Both the position numbers and the translations under genes were made by a program. The notes below the pieces were generated by a model that was given only the letters and a program-made list of their open reading frames with translations, had not been told where the DNA came from and ran no database searches. From Dictyoglomaceae bacterium (GTDB taxonomy: Bacteria > Dictyoglomota > Dictyoglomia > Dictyoglomales > Dictyoglomaceae), in the NCBI GenBank assembly GCA_028276205.1, contig JAPYWU010000090.1:1-6004 (forward strand): a DNA stretch of 6,004 nt. Direction: 5' to 3'. How positions within the stretch are numbered: the first letter of the stretch is position 1; each line of letters begins with the position of its first letter. Shown here piece after piece: positions 1 to 5,896 of the stretch.

Positions 1-272
1 AAAGAGAAAATAAAGAGAATATTCCTTCTGAGATTAGTATAAGAATGATGACTGTAGATGAGGCATTAGAAGAATTGAAAAAATACTTGGAAAAGGCCTT
101 TTTAGCTGGATTAAGAAGAGTAAGAATAATTCATGGTAAAGGCACTGGTAAATTAAGAAATGCTGTGCATGAATATCTAAAAAGTGTACCTTACGTAAAA
201 GAATTTTATTTAGCATCTCCAGCGGAAGGAGGAGAAGGGGCTACAATTGCAATATTGGAAAGCCCCGTTTAG
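1..272 (+). CDS. mutS2: MutS2-family protein, C-terminal Smr domain (5' partial)
   Basis: This is the last 89 codons of a gene that starts before the window: the frame is open from base 3, and the ATG pair at 45-50 lies inside the domain, so it is not the true start. The protein matches the Smr domain ending MutS2 proteins: an amphipathic helix (EALEELKKYL), the HGKGTG loop in RVRIIHGKGTGKLR, a helix (AVHEYLKSV) and a closing strand after a glycine-rich turn (EGGEGATIAILE). In MutS2 this domain has DNA nicking activity, or ribosome-collision rescue activity in some Firmicutes. The usual LDLRG motif at the start of the domain reads ISIRM here, so the Asp and Gly are missing while HGKG is kept. 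A stand-alone Smr protein is possible because the ATPase part is not visible. The gene ends with TAG, 3 nt before lptF, and the two are probably co-transcribed. Confidence 0.85.
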   Translation, partial: RENKENIPSEISIRMMTVDEALEELKKYLEKAFLAGLRRVRIIHGKGTGKLRNAVHEYLKSVPYVKEFYLASPAEGGEGATIAILESPV

Positions 273-275
273 AGT

Positions 276-1346
276 TTGAAAATAATTTCTCAATATTTTC
301 TCAAGAATTTTATACCTGTGTTTATAGTGGGGGTTTTACTTTTTTCTACCCTCTTAATTATTTCTCCCCTCTTCAGTATTATGGATTTGGTTATATCTCG
401 TTCGATACCTTTAAATTTAGCTTTTCAGCTTTTTCTGACAAAGATTCCCCCTTACTTAACTTACACGTTTCCCATGGCTATATTCCTTGCAGTTGTTTTT
501 GTTATTGGTCAATTTAGTGAACACGGAGAAATTATGGCAATGAAAGCTTCAGGGGCTTCTATAAAATATTTTCTACCCGCTATACTTATTTTCTCTTTTT
601 CTGTACAGACTATCATGTTTTACTTTAATGAAGTTCTTTCTCCTAAGGCTTATGAGAGTGAAAAAACATTATTAAGCAAAGTATATAATACGGTGTTAGT
701 TCCTGCACGTGAGAATGTATTTTTCAATGAAAATCATAATTTTTACTTTTTTAGAAAAGTTGATCCTAAGGCTAAAAAATTTGAAGATATTTTGTTAATT
801 CAATTTTTAGAAAATGGAAAGATAAAATTAATTATGTCTGCTAAAAGAGCATATTTTGATGAAAATAAAGGATGGATTTTTCAAAATGGGGAGATATATT
901 CACTTAATGATAATGGAGAAATGATTTTTAAAGGAAAATTTGAGGAACAAAAGGTCAATCTGATGAGAAATCCAGAACAAATAACCCCCTCGTCAAAGCC
1001 TATTGAGGAGATGAGTATTTTTGAAATTATAAATCAAATAAGACTTTTTGAAGGAATCGGATTAAATACAAGAAATCTAAAAACAGAACTTCATATAAGA
1101 ATTGCTCTCCCTTTTACCTGTCCAATATTTGCAATTTTAGCTCTTGGATTAGGTCTTCAGATGGGGAAAGGTGGTAGATCTCTTTCTTTTGGTTTAAGCG
1201 TTATTTCTATTTTTGTGTACTATATTTTATTTTCCATAGGAAGATCTCTTGCCAAGGCAGGAATCTTTCCTTACTTTTTAGGAGCATGGTTAGGAAATAT
1301 TATCTTTTTAATCTTGGGTATATATCTTCTTACAAAGAGGAAATAA
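276..1346 (+). CDS. lptF: LptF/LptG (YjgP/YjgQ) family lipopolysaccharide export permease
   Basis: Inner-membrane permease of 356 residues, the normal length of the family. With the LptB ATPase this family extracts lipopolysaccharide from the inner membrane for transport across the periplasm. Predicted layout: three membrane helices near residues 12-36, 59-80 and 98-119, a hydrophilic periplasmic domain of about 150 residues (120-270, the jelly-roll region), then helices near 274-293, 303-324 and 330-352. Family landmarks are the N-terminus MKIISQYFLKNFIPVF, the cytoplasmic EIMAMKASGAS segment (85-95) expected to contact the ATPase, and the FPYFLGAWLGN end. The start is TTG at 276, chosen because the family N-terminus begins there; the first ATG would remove most of helix 1. 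No good Shine-Dalgarno sequence precedes it, so translation is probably coupled to mutS2, which ends 3 nt upstream. LptF and LptG are hard to tell apart by eye, so the symbol is less certain than the family. Confidence 0.93.
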   Translation: MKIISQYFLKNFIPVFIVGVLLFSTLLIISPLFSIMDLVISRSIPLNLAFQLFLTKIPPYLTYTFPMAIFLAVVFVIGQFSEHGEIMAMKASGASIKYFLPAILIFSFSVQTIMFYFNEVLSPKAYESEKTLLSKVYNTVLVPARENVFFNENHNFYFFRKVDPKAKKFEDILLIQFLENGKIKLIMSAKRAYFDENKGWIFQNGEIYSLNDNGEMIFKGKFEEQKVNLMRNPEQITPSSKPIEEMSIFEIINQIRLFEGIGLNTRNLKTELHIRIALPFTCPIFAILALGLGLQMGKGGRSLSFGLSVISIFVYYILFSIGRSLAKAGIFPYFLGAWLGNIIFLILGIYLLTKRK

Positions 1347-1390
1347 TCTTAATAATGATAAGGTTCGTTTCTTAAAATTTTTATTCCTCT
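1336..1390. repeat. Imperfect inverted repeat across the lptF/rlmH convergent stops
   Basis: The arm at 1336-1346 (AGAGGAAATAA) is the reverse complement of 1381-1390 (TTATTCCTCT) apart from one extra A. With a further 2-nt bulge the pairing extends outward by TACA/TGTA (1331-1334 and 1390-1393). The 34-nt loop contains both stop codons and a small TAAG/CTTA pair. Because it is symmetric it could fold in either transcript, but neither strand has a long U-tract directly after the arm, so it is not a classical intrinsic terminator. In AT-rich DNA it could also be chance. Confidence 0.3.
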
Positions 1391-1813
1391 GTATATCTGT
1401 TCTAATAGGATTAATAATGCAAATTCATGAGTGAAGGTCATTTTGGAAAGTGATAGGATAAAATTACTGGATTTTTTAATGTCTTCTTGTATTCCGTAGA
1501 TTCCTCCAATTATAAAAATTATTTCATTATTTTGAGAGATTTTGTCTAAATCTAAAAGTTTATAAGCAAATTCTTCAGAAGATAATTCTTTACCTTCTTT
1601 ATCTAAGGATACTATATATTTTTTATCCTTAATTATTTTCTTAATGATTTCTCCTTCTTTTGATAAGGCAATTTCTTTGGGTAAATCAGAGAAATTTTGT
1701 AGATATTCAATGTCTATATTAAAAAAAGGTAGGAGCCTTTTCCTATATTCCTGGACTCCTACCCTAATAAATTCATTTCTAATTTTTCCTACTAATAAAA
1801 TCTTTATTTTCAC
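1349..1813 (-). CDS. rlmH: 23S rRNA (pseudouridine1915-N3)-methyltransferase RlmH
   Basis: A 154-residue SPOUT-class methyltransferase, full length for the family (about 155-160). RlmH dimers use S-adenosylmethionine to methylate the pseudouridine in helix 69 of 23S rRNA on assembled 70S ribosomes. Visible landmarks are the N-terminus MKIKILLVGKI, LDKEGKELSSEEFA (70-83), the glycine-rich cofactor loop FIIGGIYGI (100-108), LSLSKMTFTHE (120-130) with the conserved His129, and the end EQIYRGIKILRNEPYHY, where PYH is the family signature. The Arg expected 4 residues after this His (compare HxxxR in the S. aureus and E. coli proteins as recalled) is Leu133. The start is GTG at 1813, sharing its G with the htrA TAG stop (TAGTG). 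There is no convincing Shine-Dalgarno site, so translation is probably coupled to htrA. This is the last gene of the proA operon, converging on lptF with 2 nt between stops. Confidence 0.95.
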   Translation of the reverse strand: MKIKILLVGKIRNEFIRVGVQEYRKRLLPFFNIDIEYLQNFSDLPKEIALSKEGEIIKKIIKDKKYIVSLDKEGKELSSEEFAYKLLDLDKISQNNEIIFIIGGIYGIQEDIKKSSNFILSLSKMTFTHEFALLILLEQIYRGIKILRNEPYHY

Positions 1814-2982
1814 TACCCAGATATATCTTCAGGCATTGCTTCTAACTTAATTTTAACAGTATATTCTTTTCCATTTCTTATATATGTTATTTCTACCGTA
1901 TCTCCTACTTTTCTTTTTTGTATTTCTGATCTTAGGTCTTCCATACTCTCAACACTTTTTCCATCTATTTTAGTAATGATATCTCCACCTACTATTATTT
2001 GAGTGCCATCAACATAAATGACTCTGTTTCCTCCTTTTAAACCTGCTTTGTCAGCAGGACTTCCAGGTACTACTTCTGCTATAACTACCCCTTTATTTAC
2101 AGGGAATTTAATATAGTCCAACATGTCAGAAGTAATAGCATATCCTCTTATACCTATCCATGGATAAGTAATTTTTCCCTCTTTAATTAATTTGTTTGCA
2201 ATCTCTTTAGCTTTATTAATTGGGATAGCAAACCCAATTCCTTGAGCATCACTTTTTATTGCAGTATTTATACCTATAACTTCTCCCTTTATATTTATAA
2301 GTGGTCCACCACTATTTCCAGGATTAATAGCAGCATCTGTTTGAATAAGATTTTCAAGTCTTACCCCATTAGGTTCAATAATGGTTCTATTAAGAGCACT
2401 AACTATTCCTAAGGTAACTGTTCTATTAAGACCATATGGGTTTCCTATAGCTATAGCAAACTGACCTGGTTCTAATTTATCTGAATCACCTAAGGGTAGA
2501 TAAGGAAGATTTTCAGCATCTATTTTGATTACTGCTAAATCTGATCTTTTATCATATCCTACTATTTTACCTGTATACTTCTTGCCTTCTGATAAGGTAA
2601 CATCTATCTTTCTTGCTCCTTCTACCACGTGATAGTTTGTAAGAATATATCCTTTAGGATCTATAATAAAGCCTGATCCTATCCCTGATTGAGGATATAC
2701 TCCAAAGAAGAAGTCTTCAACTAGAGTAACAGTACTAATGTTTACTACTGCAGGCATGGTTTTTTTGACAACATTAACTATATCTTTTTCGAAAGAGCCT
2801 AAGGAGCTTGGCACATAAACCTCTTGGGTAGGAAGAATATTATTGGATATTTCTGTGGATGACGTTTTATTTTTATTATTAATTAAATAGTAACCACCAA
2901 CACTTCCAATTAAACCACCTATTATGGCTCCCAAGATGAAAATAATCAGTATAACCTGCCATATTCCCCTTTCTCTTCTCAT
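1813..2982 (-). CDS. htrA: HtrA/DegP-type membrane-anchored serine protease with one PDZ domain
   Basis: A 389-residue S1C trypsin-like protease of the HtrA/DegQ/DegS type that cuts or handles misfolded envelope proteins. A basic start (MRRERG) is followed by a hydrophobic helix at about 9-34 rich in glycine, read as an uncleaved signal anchor that leaves the catalytic part outside the cytoplasm. A polar linker (35-60) leads to the protease domain, about 65-265. The catalytic triad is complete: His118 in TNYHVV, Asp148 in SDLAVI, Ser224 in GNSGGPL. A single PDZ domain follows (about 280-382), with the VGGDIITKIDG strand-turn of this subgroup. One PDZ plus an anchor resembles DegS or the HtrA of many Gram-positive and thermophilic bacteria, rather than two-PDZ DegP. 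Its ATG overlaps the proC stop (ATGA) and has an ideal Shine-Dalgarno site inside the proC end, so it can be translated strongly. Finding it in a proline operon is unusual. Confidence 0.96.
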   Translation of the reverse strand: MRRERGIWQVILIIFILGAIIGGLIGSVGGYYLINNKNKTSSTEISNNILPTQEVYVPSSLGSFEKDIVNVVKKTMPAVVNISTVTLVEDFFFGVYPQSGIGSGFIIDPKGYILTNYHVVEGARKIDVTLSEGKKYTGKIVGYDKRSDLAVIKIDAENLPYLPLGDSDKLEPGQFAIAIGNPYGLNRTVTLGIVSALNRTIIEPNGVRLENLIQTDAAINPGNSGGPLINIKGEVIGINTAIKSDAQGIGFAIPINKAKEIANKLIKEGKITYPWIGIRGYAITSDMLDYIKFPVNKGVVIAEVVPGSPADKAGLKGGNRVIYVDGTQIIVGGDIITKIDGKSVESMEDLRSEIQKRKVGDTVEITYIRNGKEYTVKIKLEAMPEDISG

Positions 2983-3797
2983 AGTAGTCCCTCCTTAATC
3001 TCATTAGTTATTTCTGATCCTCTGTTTTTAGATGACGTTATAGCATTCATAATTATTCCAATAATCCCTTCATTATATAGGACTTCAAGTCCCATAATGG
3101 TTGTGCCAGCAGGTGATGAGGTCATTCTAATAATATCTTCAAAGGTAAGATTTTTACTTTTAATATACTCTAATACTCCTTCAAAAAGTTGGATAACCAT
3201 TTCTCTTGATATGTCATATGGTATTCCACCTTTTACACCTGATAATGTAAAACCTTGTAGAATTAAAGCAACAAAGGCTGGGCCACTTCCTGTAAGAGCG
3301 GTTACTGTATCAAAATATTTTTCAGGTAAAATCCATACTTTTCCAATTGTTTCAAAAAGGCTTTTAGTAAATTTAATATCTTCTTCTTTTGCTTCTGAAT
3401 AGGTAATTGCTATTGCTCCTTTATTAACAGTACAGGGAAGATTAGGCATTACCCTAATAATACTTCTTGCTTCTTTTGTGTATTTAGATATTAAGGATAT
3501 AGGGATACCAGCTGCTATTGATATTATTACATGATGGGATTTTATATGTGGAGATATTTCCTGGAGTACTTCTTTGAAGTTTTGAGGTTTTATAGCTAAA
3601 AGAATATATTCACAACTATTCACAGTATATACATTATCAGAAACTACCTCAATTTCATATTTTTCTGTTAAGTATTTCCTTCTATCTTCAAGTGGCTCTG
3701 AGACTAATATATTTTCTTTTTTCAAAAAGGAAGAGGAGAGTATACCTGAGAGAATAGCTTCTCCCATCATTCCTCCACCAATAATACCAAGTTTCAT
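2979..3797 (-). CDS. proC: Pyrroline-5-carboxylate reductase
   Basis: This 272-residue cytoplasmic enzyme catalyses the last step of proline synthesis, NAD(P)H-dependent reduction of 1-pyrroline-5-carboxylate to L-proline. Length is normal for the family (about 265-275). The N-terminal Rossmann fold has GGGMMG at 7-12, then LAIKPQ (67-72) and RVMPNLP (115-121). The C-terminal helical dimer domain carries TALTGSGPAF (166-175) and the family signature MTSSPAGTTIMGLEVL (225-240), which forms the substrate site. The ATG at 3797 has a GGGAG Shine-Dalgarno site 7 nt upstream (3805-3809). It follows proA after 18 nt, so substrate producer and consumer are made together, and it overlaps htrA by 4 nt downstream. 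Confidence 0.97.
   Translation of the reverse strand: MKLGIIGGGMMGEAILSGILSSSFLKKENILVSEPLEDRRKYLTEKYEIEVVSDNVYTVNSCEYILLAIKPQNFKEVLQEISPHIKSHHVIISIAAGIPISLISKYTKEARSIIRVMPNLPCTVNKGAIAITYSEAKEEDIKFTKSLFETIGKVWILPEKYFDTVTALTGSGPAFVALILQGFTLSGVKGGIPYDISREMVIQLFEGVLEYIKSKNLTFEDIIRMTSSPAGTTIMGLEVLYNEGIIGIIMNAITSSKNRGSEITNEIKEGLL
2990..2996 (-). promoter_or_regulatory. Ribosome binding site of htrA (AAGGAGG)
   Basis: AAGGAGG is a perfect match to the anti-Shine-Dalgarno sequence and sits 7 nt before the htrA ATG, inside the last codons of proC. It confirms the start at 2982 and the 4-nt ATGA overlap between proC and htrA. Confidence 0.85.
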
Positions 3798-3815
3798 ATT
3801 AATTCTCCCTTCTTT

Positions 3816-5063
3816 TTATTCTCTTATCTGACCTTCTCCAAAGACGATATATTTTGTAGTGGTCAGCTCCTTTAAGCCCATTGGACCTCTTGCATGTAGT
3901 TTTTGGGTAGATATTCCTATTTCTGCCCCGAGCCCAAATTCTCCACCATCAGTGAATCTTGTAGATGCATTAACATAAACAGCAGCTGCATCAACTCTTT
4001 GTAAGAAAGTCATTGCTTTATGATAATCTTTTGTTATGATAGCTTCTGAATGTTTTGTATTGTATTTATTTATATGTTCTATAGCTTCTTCTAAAGAATT
4101 TACTACTTTTATTGCAATAATAAGATCTAAATATTCAGTATACCAATCTTCTTCGGTAGCTAAAATTGCATCTTTTATAATTTGACATGTTTTTTCACAG
4201 CCTCTAATCTCTACATTATATTTTCTTAAGTCTTCAACTATTAATGGTATAAATTTATCTGCAATATTTTTGTGAATAAGAATTTTTTCAATAGCATTAC
4301 AAACAGATGGTCTTTGAACTTTTGCATTTATTATTATTTTTCTTGCCATATCAAAATCAGCATCTTCTTCTACATATATATGATTATTTCCTGCACCAGT
4401 TTCTATGACAGGCACCTTAGATATATTCATTACATATTTAATAAAATTTGCACTTCCCCTTGGTATGGCCACATCTATATAATCTCTCATTTGGAGAAGC
4501 TTTTCTACTGCTGAATGTTCTGGTGTCTCAATAATTTGGATACTTTCGGGAGGTACTTCTGACTCTGATAATGCTTCCTTCATTATATTGGCAAGGATAA
4601 TATTTGAATATAAGGCATCTGAACTTCCTCTTAAAACTATAGCATTTCCAGATTTTATCGCTAAAATTGCCCCATCAACAGTCACATTTGGTCTGGCTTC
4701 GTAGATTAGAGCTAAAACACCAATAGGTACTCTCATCTGTCCTACTAATATCCCATTGGGCCTTTTTTGCATAGAAATGATTTCTCCAACAGGATCTGGT
4801 AGTTTAATTACATCTTCAATGCTTTGAATAATATCTTTTAGACGTTTCTCATTGAGAAGTATTCTGTCCATTAATGCTTTACTTAAGCCTTTTTCTTCTC
4901 CTCTTTTAAGATCTTTTTTATTTTCCTCCAATATTATTGGAATATTTTTCTCTAAACCTTCTGCTATTTTTCTTAATGCTTCATTTTTTGCCTTGGTATT
5001 AAGTAATGATAATTTATAACTTGCATTTTTAGCTTCTTGTAATTTCTTCTCCATGTTCTCCAT
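3816..5063 (-). CDS. proA: Glutamate-5-semialdehyde dehydrogenase (gamma-glutamyl phosphate reductase)
   Basis: A 415-residue aldehyde-dehydrogenase-fold enzyme that reduces gamma-glutamyl phosphate to glutamate-5-semialdehyde with NADPH; the product cyclises to the ProC substrate. Landmarks are RVPIGVLALIYEARPNVTVD (111-130), KSGNAIVLRGSSDA (137-150), the catalytic cysteine Cys255 in VQRPSVCNA, and the C-terminal ProA signature at about 364-396 (NASTRFTDGGEFGLGAEIG, then LHARGPMG). In the ETGxGNxH motif (221-228) Asn227 stands where many relatives have Cys; this residue is not the catalytic one. The start was set at the first of two ATGs (5063), 5 nt after GGGGTGAG (5069-5076); the second ATG at 5054 has a worse spaced GGAG. 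It is the first gene of its operon, 26 nt from a predicted transcription start. proB, the usual partner, is not in the window. Confidence 0.97.
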   Translation of the reverse strand: MENMEKKLQEAKNASYKLSLLNTKAKNEALRKIAEGLEKNIPIILEENKKDLKRGEEKGLSKALMDRILLNEKRLKDIIQSIEDVIKLPDPVGEIISMQKRPNGILVGQMRVPIGVLALIYEARPNVTVDGAILAIKSGNAIVLRGSSDALYSNIILANIMKEALSESEVPPESIQIIETPEHSAVEKLLQMRDYIDVAIPRGSANFIKYVMNISKVPVIETGAGNNHIYVEEDADFDMARKIIINAKVQRPSVCNAIEKILIHKNIADKFIPLIVEDLRKYNVEIRGCEKTCQIIKDAILATEEDWYTEYLDLIIAIKVVNSLEEAIEHINKYNTKHSEAIITKDYHKAMTFLQRVDAAAVYVNASTRFTDGGEFGLGAEIGISTQKLHARGPMGLKELTTTKYIVFGEGQIRE

Positions 5064-5095
5064 ATTTTCTCACCCCAGAGCTTAAGATTTTTCTG

Positions 5096-5124
5096 ATTAT
5101 AAAAAGGTTGATAAATTAAGTCAA
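5096..5124 (-). promoter_or_regulatory. Sigma-70 type promoter of the proA-proC-htrA-rlmH operon
   Basis: On the minus strand, -35 TTGACT (5119-5124) and -10 TATAAT (5096-5101) are separated by exactly 17 nt. Only the last base of the -35 differs from consensus. The expected transcription start is an A near 5089, giving a leader of about 26 nt with the proA Shine-Dalgarno site in it. The -35 overlaps the TGA stop of the upstream DUF2007 gene. No operator repeat or attenuator fits in the short leader, which argues for constitutive expression. Confidence 0.85.
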
Positions 5125-5369
5125 TTATTATCTATGTTTTCTTCTTCAATAATCCTTTTTGCTTCTTCAAATTCATTTTCTGGTACTATTATGTATACAG
5201 GTAATCCCCTGCCCATATATACAGGATCTGTGTATGGAAAAGAAGAAGATAAAATTTGAGGGTGTAAACCTGAGGAAGTTAATAAATTATATATTAATTC
5301 ACCAATTATATAGTTTGGTGCAATTATGAGTAATTTATATCCTTTTGGAGGTTCAAAATCTTTAAACAA
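5121..5369 (-). CDS. Small DUF2007-like protein (putative signal-transducing family)
   Basis: An 82-residue soluble protein of unknown biochemical role. The pattern resembles the DUF2007 family: a first strand (YKLLIIAPN, 11-19), a helix that selects an element (IIGELIYNLLTSSG, 21-34), a variable middle (HPQILSSSFPYTDPVYMG), then a second strand ending in VPE (LPVYIIVPE, 56-64) and a closing helix (NEFEEAKRIIEEE, 65-77). This is a compact ferredoxin-like alpha/beta fold whose members are often labelled putative signal transducers or small-molecule binders on little evidence. The start is TTG at 5369, overlapping the end of the upstream gene by 8 nt, with no clear Shine-Dalgarno site; translational coupling is likely, and the exact start is uncertain because no ATG occurs before residue 52. 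It ends inside the proA promoter. Assignment is by pattern only. Confidence 0.7.
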   Translation of the reverse strand: MFKDFEPPKGYKLLIIAPNYIIGELIYNLLTSSGLHPQILSSSFPYTDPVYMGRGLPVYIIVPENEFEEAKRIIEEENIDNN

Positions 5370-5775
5370 CTTTTTTAGCCACTATAATATATTGTTGCTT
5401 TTTACCTAGCCTATGATCTAAATATCTTACTAAAATATAACCAAAGGCCATTAATAAGAAGCCCAAGATCAATCCAAGGAGTTGGGGATCAAAATGTATT
5501 TTAGGACTAAATAAGTATCCAAAAATAACACCAATAATAAAAAGAATTAAAGGTAATCCATATATCAAAAATATGGCTTTATAATATTTCTTTCTCTCTA
5601 TCTCAATAACGACTGTATCACCAACTTTTGCGTTACAATTATCAATTGCATCAAGATAAAAGTTGGATGTACTTCCTGAGTGACAAAGACCACATGTCTT
5701 ACACATAGAGGTAGGGGTTAATTCTATCTTTAAAATATTACCCTTTTTATCTACAACCTTACCAAGTTCGCCCAT
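5362..5775 (-). CDS. RseC/MucC-family two-helix membrane protein with cysteine cluster
   Basis: A 137-residue membrane protein of the RseC/MucC (SoxR-reducing) type. The N-terminal cytoplasmic region has a small beta domain opening with GELGKVVDKKGNILKIELTP and a cysteine cluster C25-x2-C28-G-x-C31-H-x-G, the form seen in clostridial and thermophile members. A beta segment with VGDTVVIEIE (51-60) follows, then two membrane helices at about 66-89 and 97-117 and a short basic tail. E. coli RseC helps control sigma-E and its relatives take part in electron delivery to SoxR or accompany Rnf complexes; the cysteines could bind a metal or Fe-S cluster. Neither rseA/B, rnf nor soxR is visible here, so the role is open. 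The ATG at 5775 has GAAGGTG (5784-5790) 8 nt upstream, only 3 nt after the tRNA-Thr CCA, so it is probably co-transcribed with the tRNAs. It overlaps the DUF2007-like gene by 8 nt. Confidence 0.82.
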   Translation of the reverse strand: MGELGKVVDKKGNILKIELTPTSMCKTCGLCHSGSTSNFYLDAIDNCNAKVGDTVVIEIERKKYYKAIFLIYGLPLILFIIGVIFGYLFSPKIHFDPQLLGLILGFLLMAFGYILVRYLDHRLGKKQQYIIVAKKVV

Positions 5776-5783
5776 TCAAATTA

Positions 5784-5790
5784 CACCTTC
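5784..5790 (-). promoter_or_regulatory. Ribosome binding site of the rseC-like gene, next to the tRNA-Thr 3' end
   Basis: GAAGGTG lies 8 nt before the ATG at 5775 and only 3 nt beyond the last A of the tRNA-Thr CCA. Cutting the primary transcript at the tRNA end would leave an mRNA leader of 18 nt that still holds this site. Confidence 0.7.
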
Positions 5791-5793
5791 TCA

Positions 5794-5868
5794 TGGAGCC
5801 GGAGGCCGGATTCGAACCGGCGACATGCCGATTACGAATCGGCTGCTCTGCCTCTGAGCTACACCGGC
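5794..5868 (-). tRNA. tRNA-Thr (anticodon CGT)
   Basis: 75 nt including an encoded CCA. The acceptor 5' strand is GCCGGTG, the D stem GCTC/GAGC closes a 7-nt loop AGAGGCA, and the anticodon stem GCCGA/TCGGC holds the loop TTCGTAA, giving anticodon CGT that reads ACG. The variable loop is ATGTC, the T stem GCCGG/CCGGC with loop TTCGAAT, the acceptor 3' strand CTCCGGC, and the discriminator T before CCA. One acceptor position, 6:67, is a T opposite T; the other six pairs are Watson-Crick. The gene lies 28 nt after tRNA-Asp and directly before a protein gene. As a CGT reader it is a minor isoacceptor in an AT-rich genome, where ACA and ACT codons dominate. Confidence 0.97.
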
Positions 5869-5896
5869 CCTCAAGATTTAATTTTACTATAAAAAA

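Noticed and set aside
45..272. A free-standing 75-residue Smr protein starting at the ATG at 45
   Set aside because: The frame is open to the window edge, and the residues before this ATG continue the expected start of the Smr domain, so the ATG is internal.
3097..3402. Plus-strand open frame of 101 codons opposite proC
   Set aside because: It lies wholly antisense to a clear proC, has no recognisable motif and no ribosome binding site, and is explained by the low stop frequency opposite a conserved gene. Similar frames at 1644-1850 and 4272-4514 were dropped for the same reason.
5886..5891. TATAGT between the two tRNA genes as a separate tRNA-Thr promoter
   Set aside because: It is a weak -10 match, any -35 would have to lie inside tRNA-Asp where no TTGACA-like hexamer is seen, and the spacer is simply AT-rich.
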